NCBI RefSeq assembly: GCF_005116575.1
Contig: NZ_SWCN01000005.1
Span: 62,001-126,000, forward strand
Length of the DNA: 64,000 nt
Direction of reading: 5' to 3'
Origin: Desulforhopalus sp. IMCC35007
Lineage (GTDB): Bacteria > Desulfobacterota > Desulfobulbia > Desulfobulbales > Desulfocapsaceae
The position numbers and the translations under genes were made by a program. The notes beneath the pieces were generated by a model. It did no database searches, had not been told where the DNA came from, and was given only the letters and a program-made list of their open reading frames with translations. Positions 17,988 through 26,139 of this stretch are shown here, piece by piece; positions within the stretch are counted from its first letter, which is position 1, and every line of letters starts with the position of its first letter.

Positions 17988-18287
17988 TTAAATCTGCATC
18001 CTCATGATTTCTTCATAAGCGGCCAGTGCTTTATTACGCACCTGCACGAGCATTTTGAGTGACATCTCCGCTTCTTCAACAGCAATCATAACCTCATGAA
18101 GATGCTCGGCGTTTCCCGCCTCGAGATTAGCCACGGCATTGTCTCCGATGGCCTGGCTCTTATTGGTTTCACTGACCATATTTTTCAGCATATCACCAAA
18201 GGCACTACTGCTTTTTTCAACGTCACTTGTGGTGTTTGTTGGAGCAACTGTGGTTGCCAGGTTACTAAGGCTTTGTATGCTATTCAT
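17988..18287 (-). CDS. fliE: FliE, rod / MS-ring junction protein
   Basis: FliE is a small export substrate that joins the MS ring to the proximal rod. The 99-residue protein has FGDMLKNMVSETNKSQAIGD and the conserved HEVMIAVEEAEMSLKMLVQVRNKALAAYEEIMRMQI at its C-terminus. Size and the C-terminal block are diagnostic. It starts 3 bases after flgC. Confidence 0.96.
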   Translation of the reverse strand: MNSIQSLSNLATTVAPTNTTSDVEKSSSAFGDMLKNMVSETNKSQAIGDNAVANLEAGNAEHLHEVMIAVEEAEMSLKMLVQVRNKALAAYEEIMRMQI

Positions 18288-18290
18288 AAT

Positions 18291-18722
18291 TTATTTTCCG
18301 ATATCGAGGGCTTTGAGAGCCATTCTCTTTGCCATTTTAATGGAAGTAACGTTTGCCTGATAGGATCGAGTGGCGGACATCATATCAACCATTTCCTCCA
18401 GAACACTGATGTTGGGCATTTCAACATATCCATCTTCGGCCGCATCGGGGTGGGAAGGGTCGTATACCTTTCGTGGCGGAGTTTTGTCCTCTAAGATCTT
18501 GGAAACCTCAACCCCTTTGACGCTTTGACTGACCTGGTTGTTGAGGTGATCCTGAAAGCTGAGAGATTTGGTGCGAAAATAGGTGGATTGCTTCTTGTAC
18601 GGCCCACCCTCAGGGGTTGAGGTGGTTTCTACGTTGGCAAGGTTTGAGCTGATTGTATTCAGCCTGAGACTCTGGGCTTTAAGTGCTGAAGCACCTATTT
18701 TAAAAGTGTTTAATATATCCAT
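18291..18722 (-). CDS. flgC: FlgC, flagellar proximal rod protein
   Basis: FlgC forms part of the periplasmic rod. The 143-residue protein has the axial signature (IGASALKAQSLRLNTISSN, then LANVETT). The C-terminus reads YVEMPNISVLEEMVDMMSATRSYQANV, typical of FlgC. It follows flgB by 34 bases. Confidence 0.97.
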   Translation of the reverse strand: MDILNTFKIGASALKAQSLRLNTISSNLANVETTSTPEGGPYKKQSTYFRTKSLSFQDHLNNQVSQSVKGVEVSKILEDKTPPRKVYDPSHPDAAEDGYVEMPNISVLEEMVDMMSATRSYQANVTSIKMAKRMALKALDIGK

Positions 18723-18756
18723 TTGTTACCTCGGTGAAATCGACTGTGTTAATGTT

Positions 18757-19173
18757 TTATTGTCCGCCAGCTATGACATATTTCAAAATAGTGATCTTTT
18801 TCTTGAGTAACTGGGCGGAAGTCTCGTAGAGCAGTTCATTTTCTGACAGAGCCAGCATTTCCTGATCGACACTGACGTTGTTATCATCGCCAATACCTGA
18901 CTGTTCCTCTTCGATGGTTATTTTTCCTGTGACACTGTTAAAGTTAGATGGTCCAAGTGGCAGATGAGCTTCATGTGAAGTTGCCAGTTGCACGCCTTTT
19001 TTATGGCCAATGGCATTTGCCAGTTCGTCTTCGAACTGAAACCGGGAAGGCGAAAAACCCGGAGTCTCCGCATTGGCTATGTTGGAAGATATGACTTGCG
19101 CTTTTGTTGCACGCAGGTCAAGTACCTTACTCAGTAACTGCATGTTCTGGTCGAGAAGGTTAATAGGTGCCAT
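18757..19173 (-). CDS. flgB: FlgB, flagellar proximal rod protein
   Basis: FlgB is a proximal rod subunit. The chosen start (MAPINLLDQNMQLLSKVLDL) is preceded by GGAG at good spacing, while an earlier start would add eight residues. The 138-residue protein shows RATKAQVISSNIANAETPGFSPSRF and a C-terminal helix (VDQEMLALSENELLYETSAQLL). It begins the rod gene block after the TPR gene, with a gap of 42 bases. Confidence 0.96.
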   Translation of the reverse strand: MAPINLLDQNMQLLSKVLDLRATKAQVISSNIANAETPGFSPSRFQFEDELANAIGHKKGVQLATSHEAHLPLGPSNFNSVTGKITIEEEQSGIGDDNNVSVDQEMLALSENELLYETSAQLLKKKITILKYVIAGGQ

Positions 19174-19215
19174 ATATTCTCCAGTTTTTTGAAACACTTT
19201 CGAGGACTGTAGGTT

Positions 19216-21624
19216 TTAGTATCGGTCCTTCTGCGTTGCGTATTGCAAATCCCGTTCCGCGTATTGTTTCCATTTTGAGTTTTCTTCTGTTTCGACAATT
19301 TTTTGCAGAAAAGTTAGTGCTATTTCGTCATTCCCCAGTTCACGGTTGATCTCAGCGAGTCGATACAGGCTTTGATGGTAGAAGAGATTGTCTTTGGTTA
19401 TTTTATTAAAAATTTCTGCTGCATAGCTGAAGTTTCCTGTCTGGTAAGAGCTTTCAGCCAGGAAAAAATTTTGTTGTTCTGTCAGTAAGCCATTCATTGC
19501 CAGCAGCTCGTCCAGGGTCGAAATTGTTTTATCGTAATTATCGGTTCGAAAAAAAAGTGTGGCGGCCAGCGGGTGAAAGGATCCGTCATCAGGAAGAGTT
19601 GAAGGGAGAGCCTGTAAGGCCTCAGTGAGTCGTTCGTCTGCGACAAGGGCCTTGATACGGAGGAGGAGGATTTCATTGGAGTATTTACCTTCTGGGTAGT
19701 TATATGTGTACTGCGCCGCATAATCCTCAACGAGGCTGAAGTTTCCATGGTCGAAAGTAGCCTGGATCATCGGAAGATAGTATTTCTCCCTTTCATCCGC
19801 CGACCTGATTTCAATGAGATAGAGGTAGAGTTTCTGCGATTCATCGTAAATACCGACCTTGTGATACGCCTCTGCAATGTCGACAAGAAAATCACTGTTT
19901 ATCCAGTTGTTCTGGAAGAGCTCTTTGTTTTGTTTGGCGAGAACAAGGGCGTCAACATAATCCCCAGCGTCTACGAGCCGTTTGATTTCTTTTGGCAGGA
20001 TATCGATGAGCAGGGCCTGCGCCGAGATTCTGACACCACCGATCTGAAATTCTCTGAGAAAATTGCGAAGCATTGAAACGACCAATCCATTTTCCCCTTT
20101 GAGTGCATGGATCAGAATGGTTTTGAATTCCGCTTCCTCGCTAATGGATCTGCTTGAAGCTGTTTGTGCAATTCTTTGGTAATTTTCCAGGGCTTTGTCT
20201 GTCCATTGATTGTCCGTAAGAAGTCGAAGGTCTGTTGCTTTAATGGCGGCCAACAGTCCTGCATCCGTGCCAGGGTAGGCATTTTCAATCTGGGCAAAGT
20301 CATCGATGAGTTCCTGTCGCTCAGTGAATTGTAGTTTGGACATGTTTTCCCTGTAGGCGATGAGTCCGATTAATTTTTCTCCGGATACCAGTGTCTTGAG
20401 GTCTTTGTATTCTTTAGCCGCATCTTGAAAATATTTCTGGTCATAGAGTGTTGAACAGTAACCGCCAGACGAATAAGGCTGAGATCGCAGAAGTGGGGAG
20501 TTTTCAAGGAGCTTATATGCTGCATATGCTTTTACAGTCTGGTTTGTTGCATACCAATAATCCGCCTGTCTGATTTTCATTCTTTCCTGAATCTCAGCGG
20601 GGAGGGCGATTGAATCAAGCAGGAGAAGCTCGTTTAAATGTTTGTATTCCTGGGTGGCCAGGGAGGTTTCAACTTGAGATAAATGAAAATATGGAGCCAG
20701 AGGGCTTTTGTGGGATATTTGAGGAGCAAGACTTCTGTACTCATACTCTGCAATAAAGGGGTCTTCATATCTCGCTCTGAGCCAGATAAGAAGGTAGTTG
20801 GCGTAGACACCTAAATGCTCTTGGGCATATTCTTCTTTGAGGAGATAGAGCTGCTTAAAGGCGCCCTCGAAGTTGCCGCTTCTCATCAGGGCTTCTCCAT
20901 AGGTGAGTGCCAGTAGCTTCTGTGCTTCTGGTGCCGTGGTTATCTGGATTTTTGCAAGGATTGTTGATGCAAGGGTATCCCAGTTTTGGTTTTCCGCCAT
21001 AATCATCATATCTTCAGTGAGAAGATCGAGATTTTCTCTTCCTCCCGGAGGTAAAATCTCAATAATAGGGAAGGGCGGAGGGGTGAAAGTGACTGGGATC
21101 TTGATTTTTATTTCACTTTCGTAGTTTGAAAAAAAAGATGTCCAGTCCGACTTATAGGGGGAAAGAATGTAAGGATTGGTAAAATCAGGAGTTGCTCTGT
21201 CGACAACCGTCAGCCCTTTGAGTTTTTCCGCCAGATTTTTGTAGGATGTAGAGTATTCGTTTCCGAGAAGTACTTCGAGAACTACACTGTTGTTAGCATT
21301 GGCCGTAAGTTTATATTGTTGTGGTTCATAGCGAAAAAAGAATGAGACGATGAGAACGTCCTTGTTTTGTCGAGTCAAAGTTTTGACAATTTTGTCGTCA
21401 GGGCTGAAGAGTTGCAGGGTTTCAGACGCCTCTGTTCCCTCAAACTGGACATCCACTCTTCGTTTATTGGACGTTCCAGAAAAAACAGGGGCCTGGTCAA
21501 AGGTGAAGTAGATCTGCAGAACATTTTTCGTGTCGACGCGAGATGTTCTGATGAGTTCAGAGGCAGCAAGGTCTCCAAACCAGGCAAATAGTAACAGAAG
21601 TATAAGAGAAAATATTCGTATCAT
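19216..21624 (-). CDS. exported TPR-repeat protein heading the flagellar operon
   Basis: This protein has no recognised named family. The chosen start (MIRIFSLILLLLFAWFGDLAASE) gives 802 residues with a clear signal peptide, so the product is probably periplasmic or outer-membrane associated. Residues about 25-135 are beta-strand-rich (VLQIYFTFDQAPVF, RRVDVQFEG), resembling AMIN-like domains. The rest is helical TPR-like repeats, for example SYQTGNFSYAAEIFNKI and LYRLAEINRELGNDEIALTFL. It is the first gene of the run into flgB, 42 bases away, so a role in basal-body assembly or its passage through peptidoglycan is a reasonable guess. The function is not shown by the sequence. Confidence 0.8.
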   Translation of the reverse strand: MIRIFSLILLLLFAWFGDLAASELIRTSRVDTKNVLQIYFTFDQAPVFSGTSNKRRVDVQFEGTEASETLQLFSPDDKIVKTLTRQNKDVLIVSFFFRYEPQQYKLTANANNSVVLEVLLGNEYSTSYKNLAEKLKGLTVVDRATPDFTNPYILSPYKSDWTSFFSNYESEIKIKIPVTFTPPPFPIIEILPPGGRENLDLLTEDMMIMAENQNWDTLASTILAKIQITTAPEAQKLLALTYGEALMRSGNFEGAFKQLYLLKEEYAQEHLGVYANYLLIWLRARYEDPFIAEYEYRSLAPQISHKSPLAPYFHLSQVETSLATQEYKHLNELLLLDSIALPAEIQERMKIRQADYWYATNQTVKAYAAYKLLENSPLLRSQPYSSGGYCSTLYDQKYFQDAAKEYKDLKTLVSGEKLIGLIAYRENMSKLQFTERQELIDDFAQIENAYPGTDAGLLAAIKATDLRLLTDNQWTDKALENYQRIAQTASSRSISEEAEFKTILIHALKGENGLVVSMLRNFLREFQIGGVRISAQALLIDILPKEIKRLVDAGDYVDALVLAKQNKELFQNNWINSDFLVDIAEAYHKVGIYDESQKLYLYLIEIRSADEREKYYLPMIQATFDHGNFSLVEDYAAQYTYNYPEGKYSNEILLLRIKALVADERLTEALQALPSTLPDDGSFHPLAATLFFRTDNYDKTISTLDELLAMNGLLTEQQNFFLAESSYQTGNFSYAAEIFNKITKDNLFYHQSLYRLAEINRELGNDEIALTFLQKIVETEENSKWKQYAERDLQYATQKDRY

Positions 21625-21932
21625 ACTCAGGTCTTTGCAAGAAAAAGGCCATAAGGCTTTGTTGGAGTGATGAAGATGATGGCGGTCATAAAACTGCCGT
21701 CTCATCCATAAGACGGCAGGGGGCAATAAAAGTGGAGGAGAAAACAGAGAAAAATTTGTTTTTTTCAATGGAAATTTGACATTTGGCAGTGCTTATCGAT
21801 AGTATTTACAGTGAAACAATTTGGTTGGAATGATCTGTGTAATACCAGATTGCAAGCCAATATTATTACAGGGCGCTTATACTGAAAAAACAATTTATAT
21901 AGGGCGCAAGGAACAACATATAGGAGAAAATA
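21625..21932. other. divergent intergenic region, TPR gene / cheY
   Basis: This 308-base AT-rich region separates the minus-strand flagellar operon from the plus-strand cheY unit and must carry promoters for both. It contains a sigma-54-like site at 21636-21651 for the minus strand. No convincing plus-strand promoter was found. A ribosome site (AGGAGA) lies just before cheY. Confidence 0.5.
21636..21651 (-). promoter_or_regulatory. candidate sigma-54 promoter at the flagellar operon head
   Basis: On the minus strand the site reads TGGCCTTTTTCTTGCA. It matches TGGC and TTGCA with GG and GC ten bases apart. The predicted start falls at about 21625, one base before the chosen start codon, so the transcript would be essentially leaderless. 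This is the best sigma-54 match seen, but its position is awkward. Confidence 0.4.
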
Positions 21933-22304
21933 ATGGGAAAAAATGTATTGCTGGTAGATGATTCAAGCACAATGAGAAAAATTGTCGGACGTTCCTTGCG
22001 TCAGGCAGGAATTGAATTTGATAACATCTTTGAGGCGGCGGATGGCCTGGAAGCTTTAGAAGTGCTCGAAAAAGAAAAGGTCGATATCGTACTCAGCGAT
22101 ATTAATATGCCGAATATGGATGGCATTGCATTTCTAAGAGAAAAGGCCACGAGGGATGCAATTAAAAATATTCCAGTGCTTATGATTTCTACAGAAACCG
22201 GGGATGACATTATCGGTGAGGCGAAATCCCTTGGTGCACTGGGAGCAATCAAAAAGCCATTTACCCCAGATAAGGTGAACGAAGTACTTGGTCCTCTTCT
22301 CTGA
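21933..22304 (+). CDS. cheY: CheY, chemotaxis response regulator
   Basis: This is a single-domain receiver of 123 residues. It has the acidic pair D9-D10 (LLVDDSSTMRK), the phospho-acceptor D56 (IVLSDINMPNMDG), Ser/Thr at residues 86-87 (MISTETG) and K108 (IKKPF), so it is fully equipped to accept phosphate from CheA. It most likely binds FliM to switch the motor. It lies 23 bases upstream of a CheX-type phosphatase gene, which would remove the phosphate. AGGAGA precedes the ATG. Confidence 0.93.
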   Translation: MGKNVLLVDDSSTMRKIVGRSLRQAGIEFDNIFEAADGLEALEVLEKEKVDIVLSDINMPNMDGIAFLREKATRDAIKNIPVLMISTETGDDIIGEAKSLGALGAIKKPFTPDKVNEVLGPLL

Positions 22305-22327
22305 TAATATGAGCGAAGGAGGTTCAA

Positions 22328-22783
22328 GTGGATATATCTGCACAAATAGTAGAATCTACTCATGAAATTTTTTCTTCTATGGTGATGATGGAGGTGGCTC
22401 TTCACGGAGTCGTCAGGGACAGTATGGCGCCTCTGACAGACAGTATCACAGGAGTTATAGGGCTTGCTGGCACTCATAAAGGGGTGCTCGCAATCCACTT
22501 CCCCGAAACTGTTGCCATGGCCATTACGGGAAGTTTTCTTGGAATGGATGTGGATGAAATCAATGAAGATGTGGAGGATGCGGTTGGCGAGCTTGCCAAT
22601 ATGCTGGGCGGTAGTGTCAAGGCGATTCTCTCTGCTAACGGCAAGGATATTAGTCTCTCTCTACCCTCAGTAATAGCTGGTAAAAGTTATGATTTTCAAC
22701 CGACACAGGATGTTGAACGTGTTGTTGTCCCTTTTACCTGTGACGCCGGTGAATTTGTTGTTGAGCTGGAGTTAGAAAAATAA
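22328..22783 (+). CDS. cheX: CheX-type CheY-P phosphatase (first copy)
   Basis: This 151-residue protein is of the CheX/CheC/FliY family, which dephosphorylates CheY-P. The catalytic ExxN signature is present as E88 and N91 in DAVGELANMLGG. The fold pattern matches CheX (GVIGLAGTHKGVLAIHFPE, FLGMDVDEI). The start is GTG with a strong AAGGAGG ribosome site eight bases upstream. It lies directly downstream of cheY and probably forms a bicistron ending at the hairpin at 22811. Confidence 0.88.
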   Translation: MDISAQIVESTHEIFSSMVMMEVALHGVVRDSMAPLTDSITGVIGLAGTHKGVLAIHFPETVAMAITGSFLGMDVDEINEDVEDAVGELANMLGGSVKAILSANGKDISLSLPSVIAGKSYDFQPTQDVERVVVPFTCDAGEFVVELELEK

Positions 22784-22810
22784 GTGTTTTAATAAGAACA
22801 ATATAATTAA

Positions 22811-22843
22811 GACAGTTGCTCTTATGTGAGCAACTGTCTTTTT
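22811..22843 (+). terminator. Rho-independent terminator after cheX
   Basis: A perfect 11-base stem (GACAGTTGCTC / GAGCAACTGTC) with a six-base loop is followed by TTTTT. It lies 27 bases after the first cheX gene and 26 bases before the second, so it separates or attenuates the two. Confidence 0.9.
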
Positions 22844-22868
22844 CGTATTTCAAATATAAGGATAAAGG

Positions 22869-23342
22869 ATGCTAAATAGCCTTAATATTGGGAATGAAAT
22901 AATAGCAGGATGTAAAGATGTCTTTTCTACTATGTTGATGGTTGATCTGGAACCGGGTGAAGTTGTCGTTCAACAGAAGGTTGATATCAAATCTAATATT
23001 ACCAGTATGATTGGTCTCGGTGGAGGGCTTAAAGGCTTATTGGCTGTTCATTGTCCCCAAACTGTAGCGACTCATATAACCAGTACATTTCTTGGGATGG
23101 ATGTTGATGAGATAGATGATGACGTGAAAGATGCCATCGGTGAGATTGCTAATATGGTGGCTGGAAATCTGAAAATATCCTGTGCCAGTGCTGATGTAAA
23201 TATCGAACTTGCTATTCCTACATCTATTGTGGGGGACTCGTTTTATGTCAGTGGCAATGCCCAGTCCACCCGACTGGTGGTCCCTTTCTTTATGGAGCAG
23301 GATTGTTTTTGGATTGAGTTGATGTACGTCTTAAACAGTTAG
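22869..23342 (+). CDS. CheX-type phosphatase (second copy)
   Basis: This 157-residue protein is a paralogue of the preceding CheX. It shares the CheX core (MIGLGGGLKGLLAVHCPQTVA, TFLGMDVDEIDDDVKDAIGEIANMV) and keeps E92 and N95 of the ExxN motif. Like the first copy it should act on a phosphorylated receiver, possibly a different CheY. A strong terminator separates the two genes, so its level may depend on read-through or on an unseen promoter in the 85-base gap. Confidence 0.85.
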   Translation: MLNSLNIGNEIIAGCKDVFSTMLMVDLEPGEVVVQQKVDIKSNITSMIGLGGGLKGLLAVHCPQTVATHITSTFLGMDVDEIDDDVKDAIGEIANMVAGNLKISCASADVNIELAIPTSIVGDSFYVSGNAQSTRLVVPFFMEQDCFWIELMYVLNS

Positions 23343-23618
23343 TTCTACACTCTGCTAAAGCTTGATTTTATACCGGTTTTTAAAAAATCTGTTTCACCTG
23401 GAAGCAAAACTCAGGTGAGGGGATTTGTCCTTAATAGATTATCTGTATGTTTGTGGTAAACTTTCTTGCGGGTCTTGCTCTTGAACGAAATTGTCAATTA
23501 TCTAAGGTACGTTTATTGCATAATTATCCCTGTTGTTCAAATTCTTAACTTTCACCTGTAACATGACGATACTGTGTTAGTGTAGAGTATTACAATCAAT
23601 TTAAGATAATTGCATCCT
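23343..23618 (+). other. spacer before the triple CheC-like gene
   Basis: This 276-base spacer has no ORF of note. It contains an inverted repeat TCACCTG/CAGGTGA (11-base spacer) near 23394-23418, without a T-run after it. A sigma-54-like sequence near 23455 has eleven instead of ten bases between GG and GC and was not accepted. Confidence 0.4.
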
Positions 23619-26084
23619 ATGACGCAGCAGAAACGAATCGATAAAATATTGCAGGCGGTTAAAGCCCGTGTTCAGGAAGAAGTCGGAGCCCTTCTCGGTA
23701 CTGTTTTTGCCCTCACCGATGAATCCTATGATCGTGTAAGTAAGGAGGATGCTTTTGCTGATCTCCAGGGTAAGCAGATATCTGCTGAAATGGACATTAC
23801 TGGTGAAGTGTCAGGAAAAGCTTGTCTTCTTGCTGGAATAAAAGATGCGATTCGTCTTGGTGGTACGCTCATCATGCTGCCGCTTACAGAACTCGGGGAG
23901 GTAATAGGTCGGGAGGAGTACAGCGAAGAGATCGAAGATTCCTATGGTGAGATCGCCAATATTATCGCCGGATCTTTCACAAAAGATTTTGAGGAGATGT
24001 ATCCAAAATCGTGCAGGTTTGTACGAAAGAACCAGGAAAAGATCGTTCCTGCAAAAGTAGAGATCGATTCGGCTGCGCCTGTTGAGAATGTCCAACTTTA
24101 CAGGGTGAGTTGGGCCATGAGTCTCGATGGGACTTCCATGGGCAATCTTATCGTGCTGTTGCCCGCAGTGACTTTTGAGCTGGAAGAAGAAAGCGCCGCC
24201 AAGTCCGCACAGCCCGCGGCAGAAGAAAATACCGAGAGCACTTCTGATACAAACGTTTCAGGTGAGGTTGAAGAAGTTGTTGCTGCTCAGCCAGACGATG
24301 CGGCCCCTGTGAAGATTGATTTTGAAAAACAAAAAAAACGGATTGATCGGATTTTAGATGAGTGTCAGAGCCGTCTGCAAAATGAAATTGGCGGTTTACT
24401 TGGCGTTCCTGCAGTATTGACTGATATTCGAAATTATTTTGTTGGTAAAGAAGAGTTTTTTGAAGATCGCGTAACGGGCAAGCAGATCATAGCGGATATG
24501 GAGGTGGTCGGTGACGCCGAGGGAAACAGCTTTTTCTGCGCTAGCATTAAAGATGCCGTTCATCTTGGTGGTGTGCTTATTATGCTGCCACCAACTGAGC
24601 TGGAAATAACGGTCAGTGAAGAAGAATTTGGTGCAGATGCGCAGGATGCCTATGGTGAGATAACAAATATTATATCAGGTGTTTACACGGCGGTTTTTGA
24701 AGAACAGCACACCAAGAAATTACGGTTTATAAAAAAGGGACTCACTGAGGTTCAACCCGCTCAAGTCGACATCGCCTCAGCTGAACCAATCCCGGACGCT
24801 CTTTACTACGTCAGTAGTCTTTCACTCAGTGTAGATGGAAAGCAACTCGGTAAGGTGCAGATGCTTTTCCCGGCTGCACTGCTTGAGCTGTTTCCACCCG
24901 GCCATGAAACAAAGCCTGTGGAAGAAAAGCCCTCAGCTGCTACACCTCAAACAGCGGCTGTCCATGATGAAAATACTGAAGAGGAACCAGTTAATAGATC
25001 TTCGGAATCAGTTGAAAAGTCGCAGGTAAATGTCACTCAGCATAAAGCAAAAGTCGATAAGCTCCTCGGCTTATGCCAGAAAAAAATGCAGGAAGAAGTG
25101 TCAAACTTGTTGGGTACCGATGTCAAACTTCGAGATATCAGCAATAAAGTCATTGATAAAGAAGGGTTCTTCTTCGATGAGGTCTCAGCTAAACAGGTTA
25201 TCACGACTCTTGAAGTTGTGGGTGCACTTGAAGGGAAAAGCTATCTCGCCATAGATCTGCGCGATGCCATTCGGGTTGGTGGCACACTCATAATGTTGCC
25301 AGCAGGAGAACTGGAATCCGTTGTCTCAGATGAAGAATTCGGAGAGGACGCCGCGGATGCTTATGGAGAAATTGCAAATATTATCTCTGGAGTGTACACG
25401 GCAATTTTTGAAGAGCAGTATACAAAAAACATTCGTTTCATAAGAAAAGACCTGCAGCAGGTTACTCCGATGAAAATCGAGATTGAGTCGGACGAACCAA
25501 TTCCGGACGAAAATTATTATCAGAGTAGTATGGTGCTGGAGATTGGTGGAAGTCAATACGGCAAGATCAATCTCCTGTTCCCGCTCTCACTCATCGAACT
25601 TGAGGGCTTGCTTGCCGTCAACGAGGCTGATGCTGGAGAATCTTTACCCCAAACAGCGCGTTCATCCGACACGGATACCGACGCACATGAGCGTTCTCAG
25701 AAGGTGACAAGTGAACGTGAGTCACTTGATATTTTGATTATTGGTGATGATGAAGCAACAGCTGAAACAATGGTTTCCACCTTTCTCGACTTGGGGTATC
25801 GAGTCAAAAAATTGTCTTTTAAAGATAATATTCATGATTACCTGCCCGGAGAGTTGAAGGCGGTGTATCTGGTGATGCATGAAGTAAATGAACAGGTCTT
25901 TGGAAGTGTTATAAAGATTAGTGCCGCATGCAATCTGCCCCTTGTTGCTGCGGGGCCGGGCTGGACAAGATCCAAGGTGATTAAGGCCGTGAAATATGGA
26001 GTACGCGATATTCTTTTAACCCCGGCCACAAAGGATCAGATAAAGGAAAGCATTAATAGTAATCTGCTCGAAATGGCTGCCTGA
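23619..26084 (+). CDS. three tandem CheC/CheX-like modules plus degenerate receiver
   Basis: This 821-residue cytosolic protein contains three similar modules, at residues about 5-190, 238-427 and 476-663. They are joined by acidic, low-complexity linkers. Each module carries the phosphatase-type signature Y-G-E-I-x-N (E111/N114, E347/N350, E584/N587) and a shared LGGTLIMLP-like strand. Residues about 700-821 look like a receiver domain. D710-D711 are kept, but there is no Asp where the phospho-acceptor should be, and the conserved Lys is replaced (LLTPATKD). The ATG was chosen over a TTG nine bases upstream; neither has a strong ribosome site. Location beside cheY, two cheX genes and a FleQ-like regulator suggests a role in receiver dephosphorylation or switch control. 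Confidence 0.8.
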   Translation: MTQQKRIDKILQAVKARVQEEVGALLGTVFALTDESYDRVSKEDAFADLQGKQISAEMDITGEVSGKACLLAGIKDAIRLGGTLIMLPLTELGEVIGREEYSEEIEDSYGEIANIIAGSFTKDFEEMYPKSCRFVRKNQEKIVPAKVEIDSAAPVENVQLYRVSWAMSLDGTSMGNLIVLLPAVTFELEEESAAKSAQPAAEENTESTSDTNVSGEVEEVVAAQPDDAAPVKIDFEKQKKRIDRILDECQSRLQNEIGGLLGVPAVLTDIRNYFVGKEEFFEDRVTGKQIIADMEVVGDAEGNSFFCASIKDAVHLGGVLIMLPPTELEITVSEEEFGADAQDAYGEITNIISGVYTAVFEEQHTKKLRFIKKGLTEVQPAQVDIASAEPIPDALYYVSSLSLSVDGKQLGKVQMLFPAALLELFPPGHETKPVEEKPSAATPQTAAVHDENTEEEPVNRSSESVEKSQVNVTQHKAKVDKLLGLCQKKMQEEVSNLLGTDVKLRDISNKVIDKEGFFFDEVSAKQVITTLEVVGALEGKSYLAIDLRDAIRVGGTLIMLPAGELESVVSDEEFGEDAADAYGEIANIISGVYTAIFEEQYTKNIRFIRKDLQQVTPMKIEIESDEPIPDENYYQSSMVLEIGGSQYGKINLLFPLSLIELEGLLAVNEADAGESLPQTARSSDTDTDAHERSQKVTSERESLDILIIGDDEATAETMVSTFLDLGYRVKKLSFKDNIHDYLPGELKAVYLVMHEVNEQVFGSVIKISAACNLPLVAAGPGWTRSKVIKAVKYGVRDILLTPATKDQIKESINSNLLEMAA

Positions 26085-26139
26085 TAGCAGATATATTCAA
26101 ATTTTCTGAGCTGGAAGATTTTTGGAAGAGAGAAAGTGG

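Noticed and set aside
21780-21815. CTATCGATAA as a sigma-28 -10 element near the TPR/cheY spacer
   Set aside because: No TAAA-type -35 element lies at the right distance.
23450-23475. Sigma-54-like sequence upstream of the triple CheC-like gene
   Set aside because: The spacing between GG and GC is eleven bases and the -24 element is poor.
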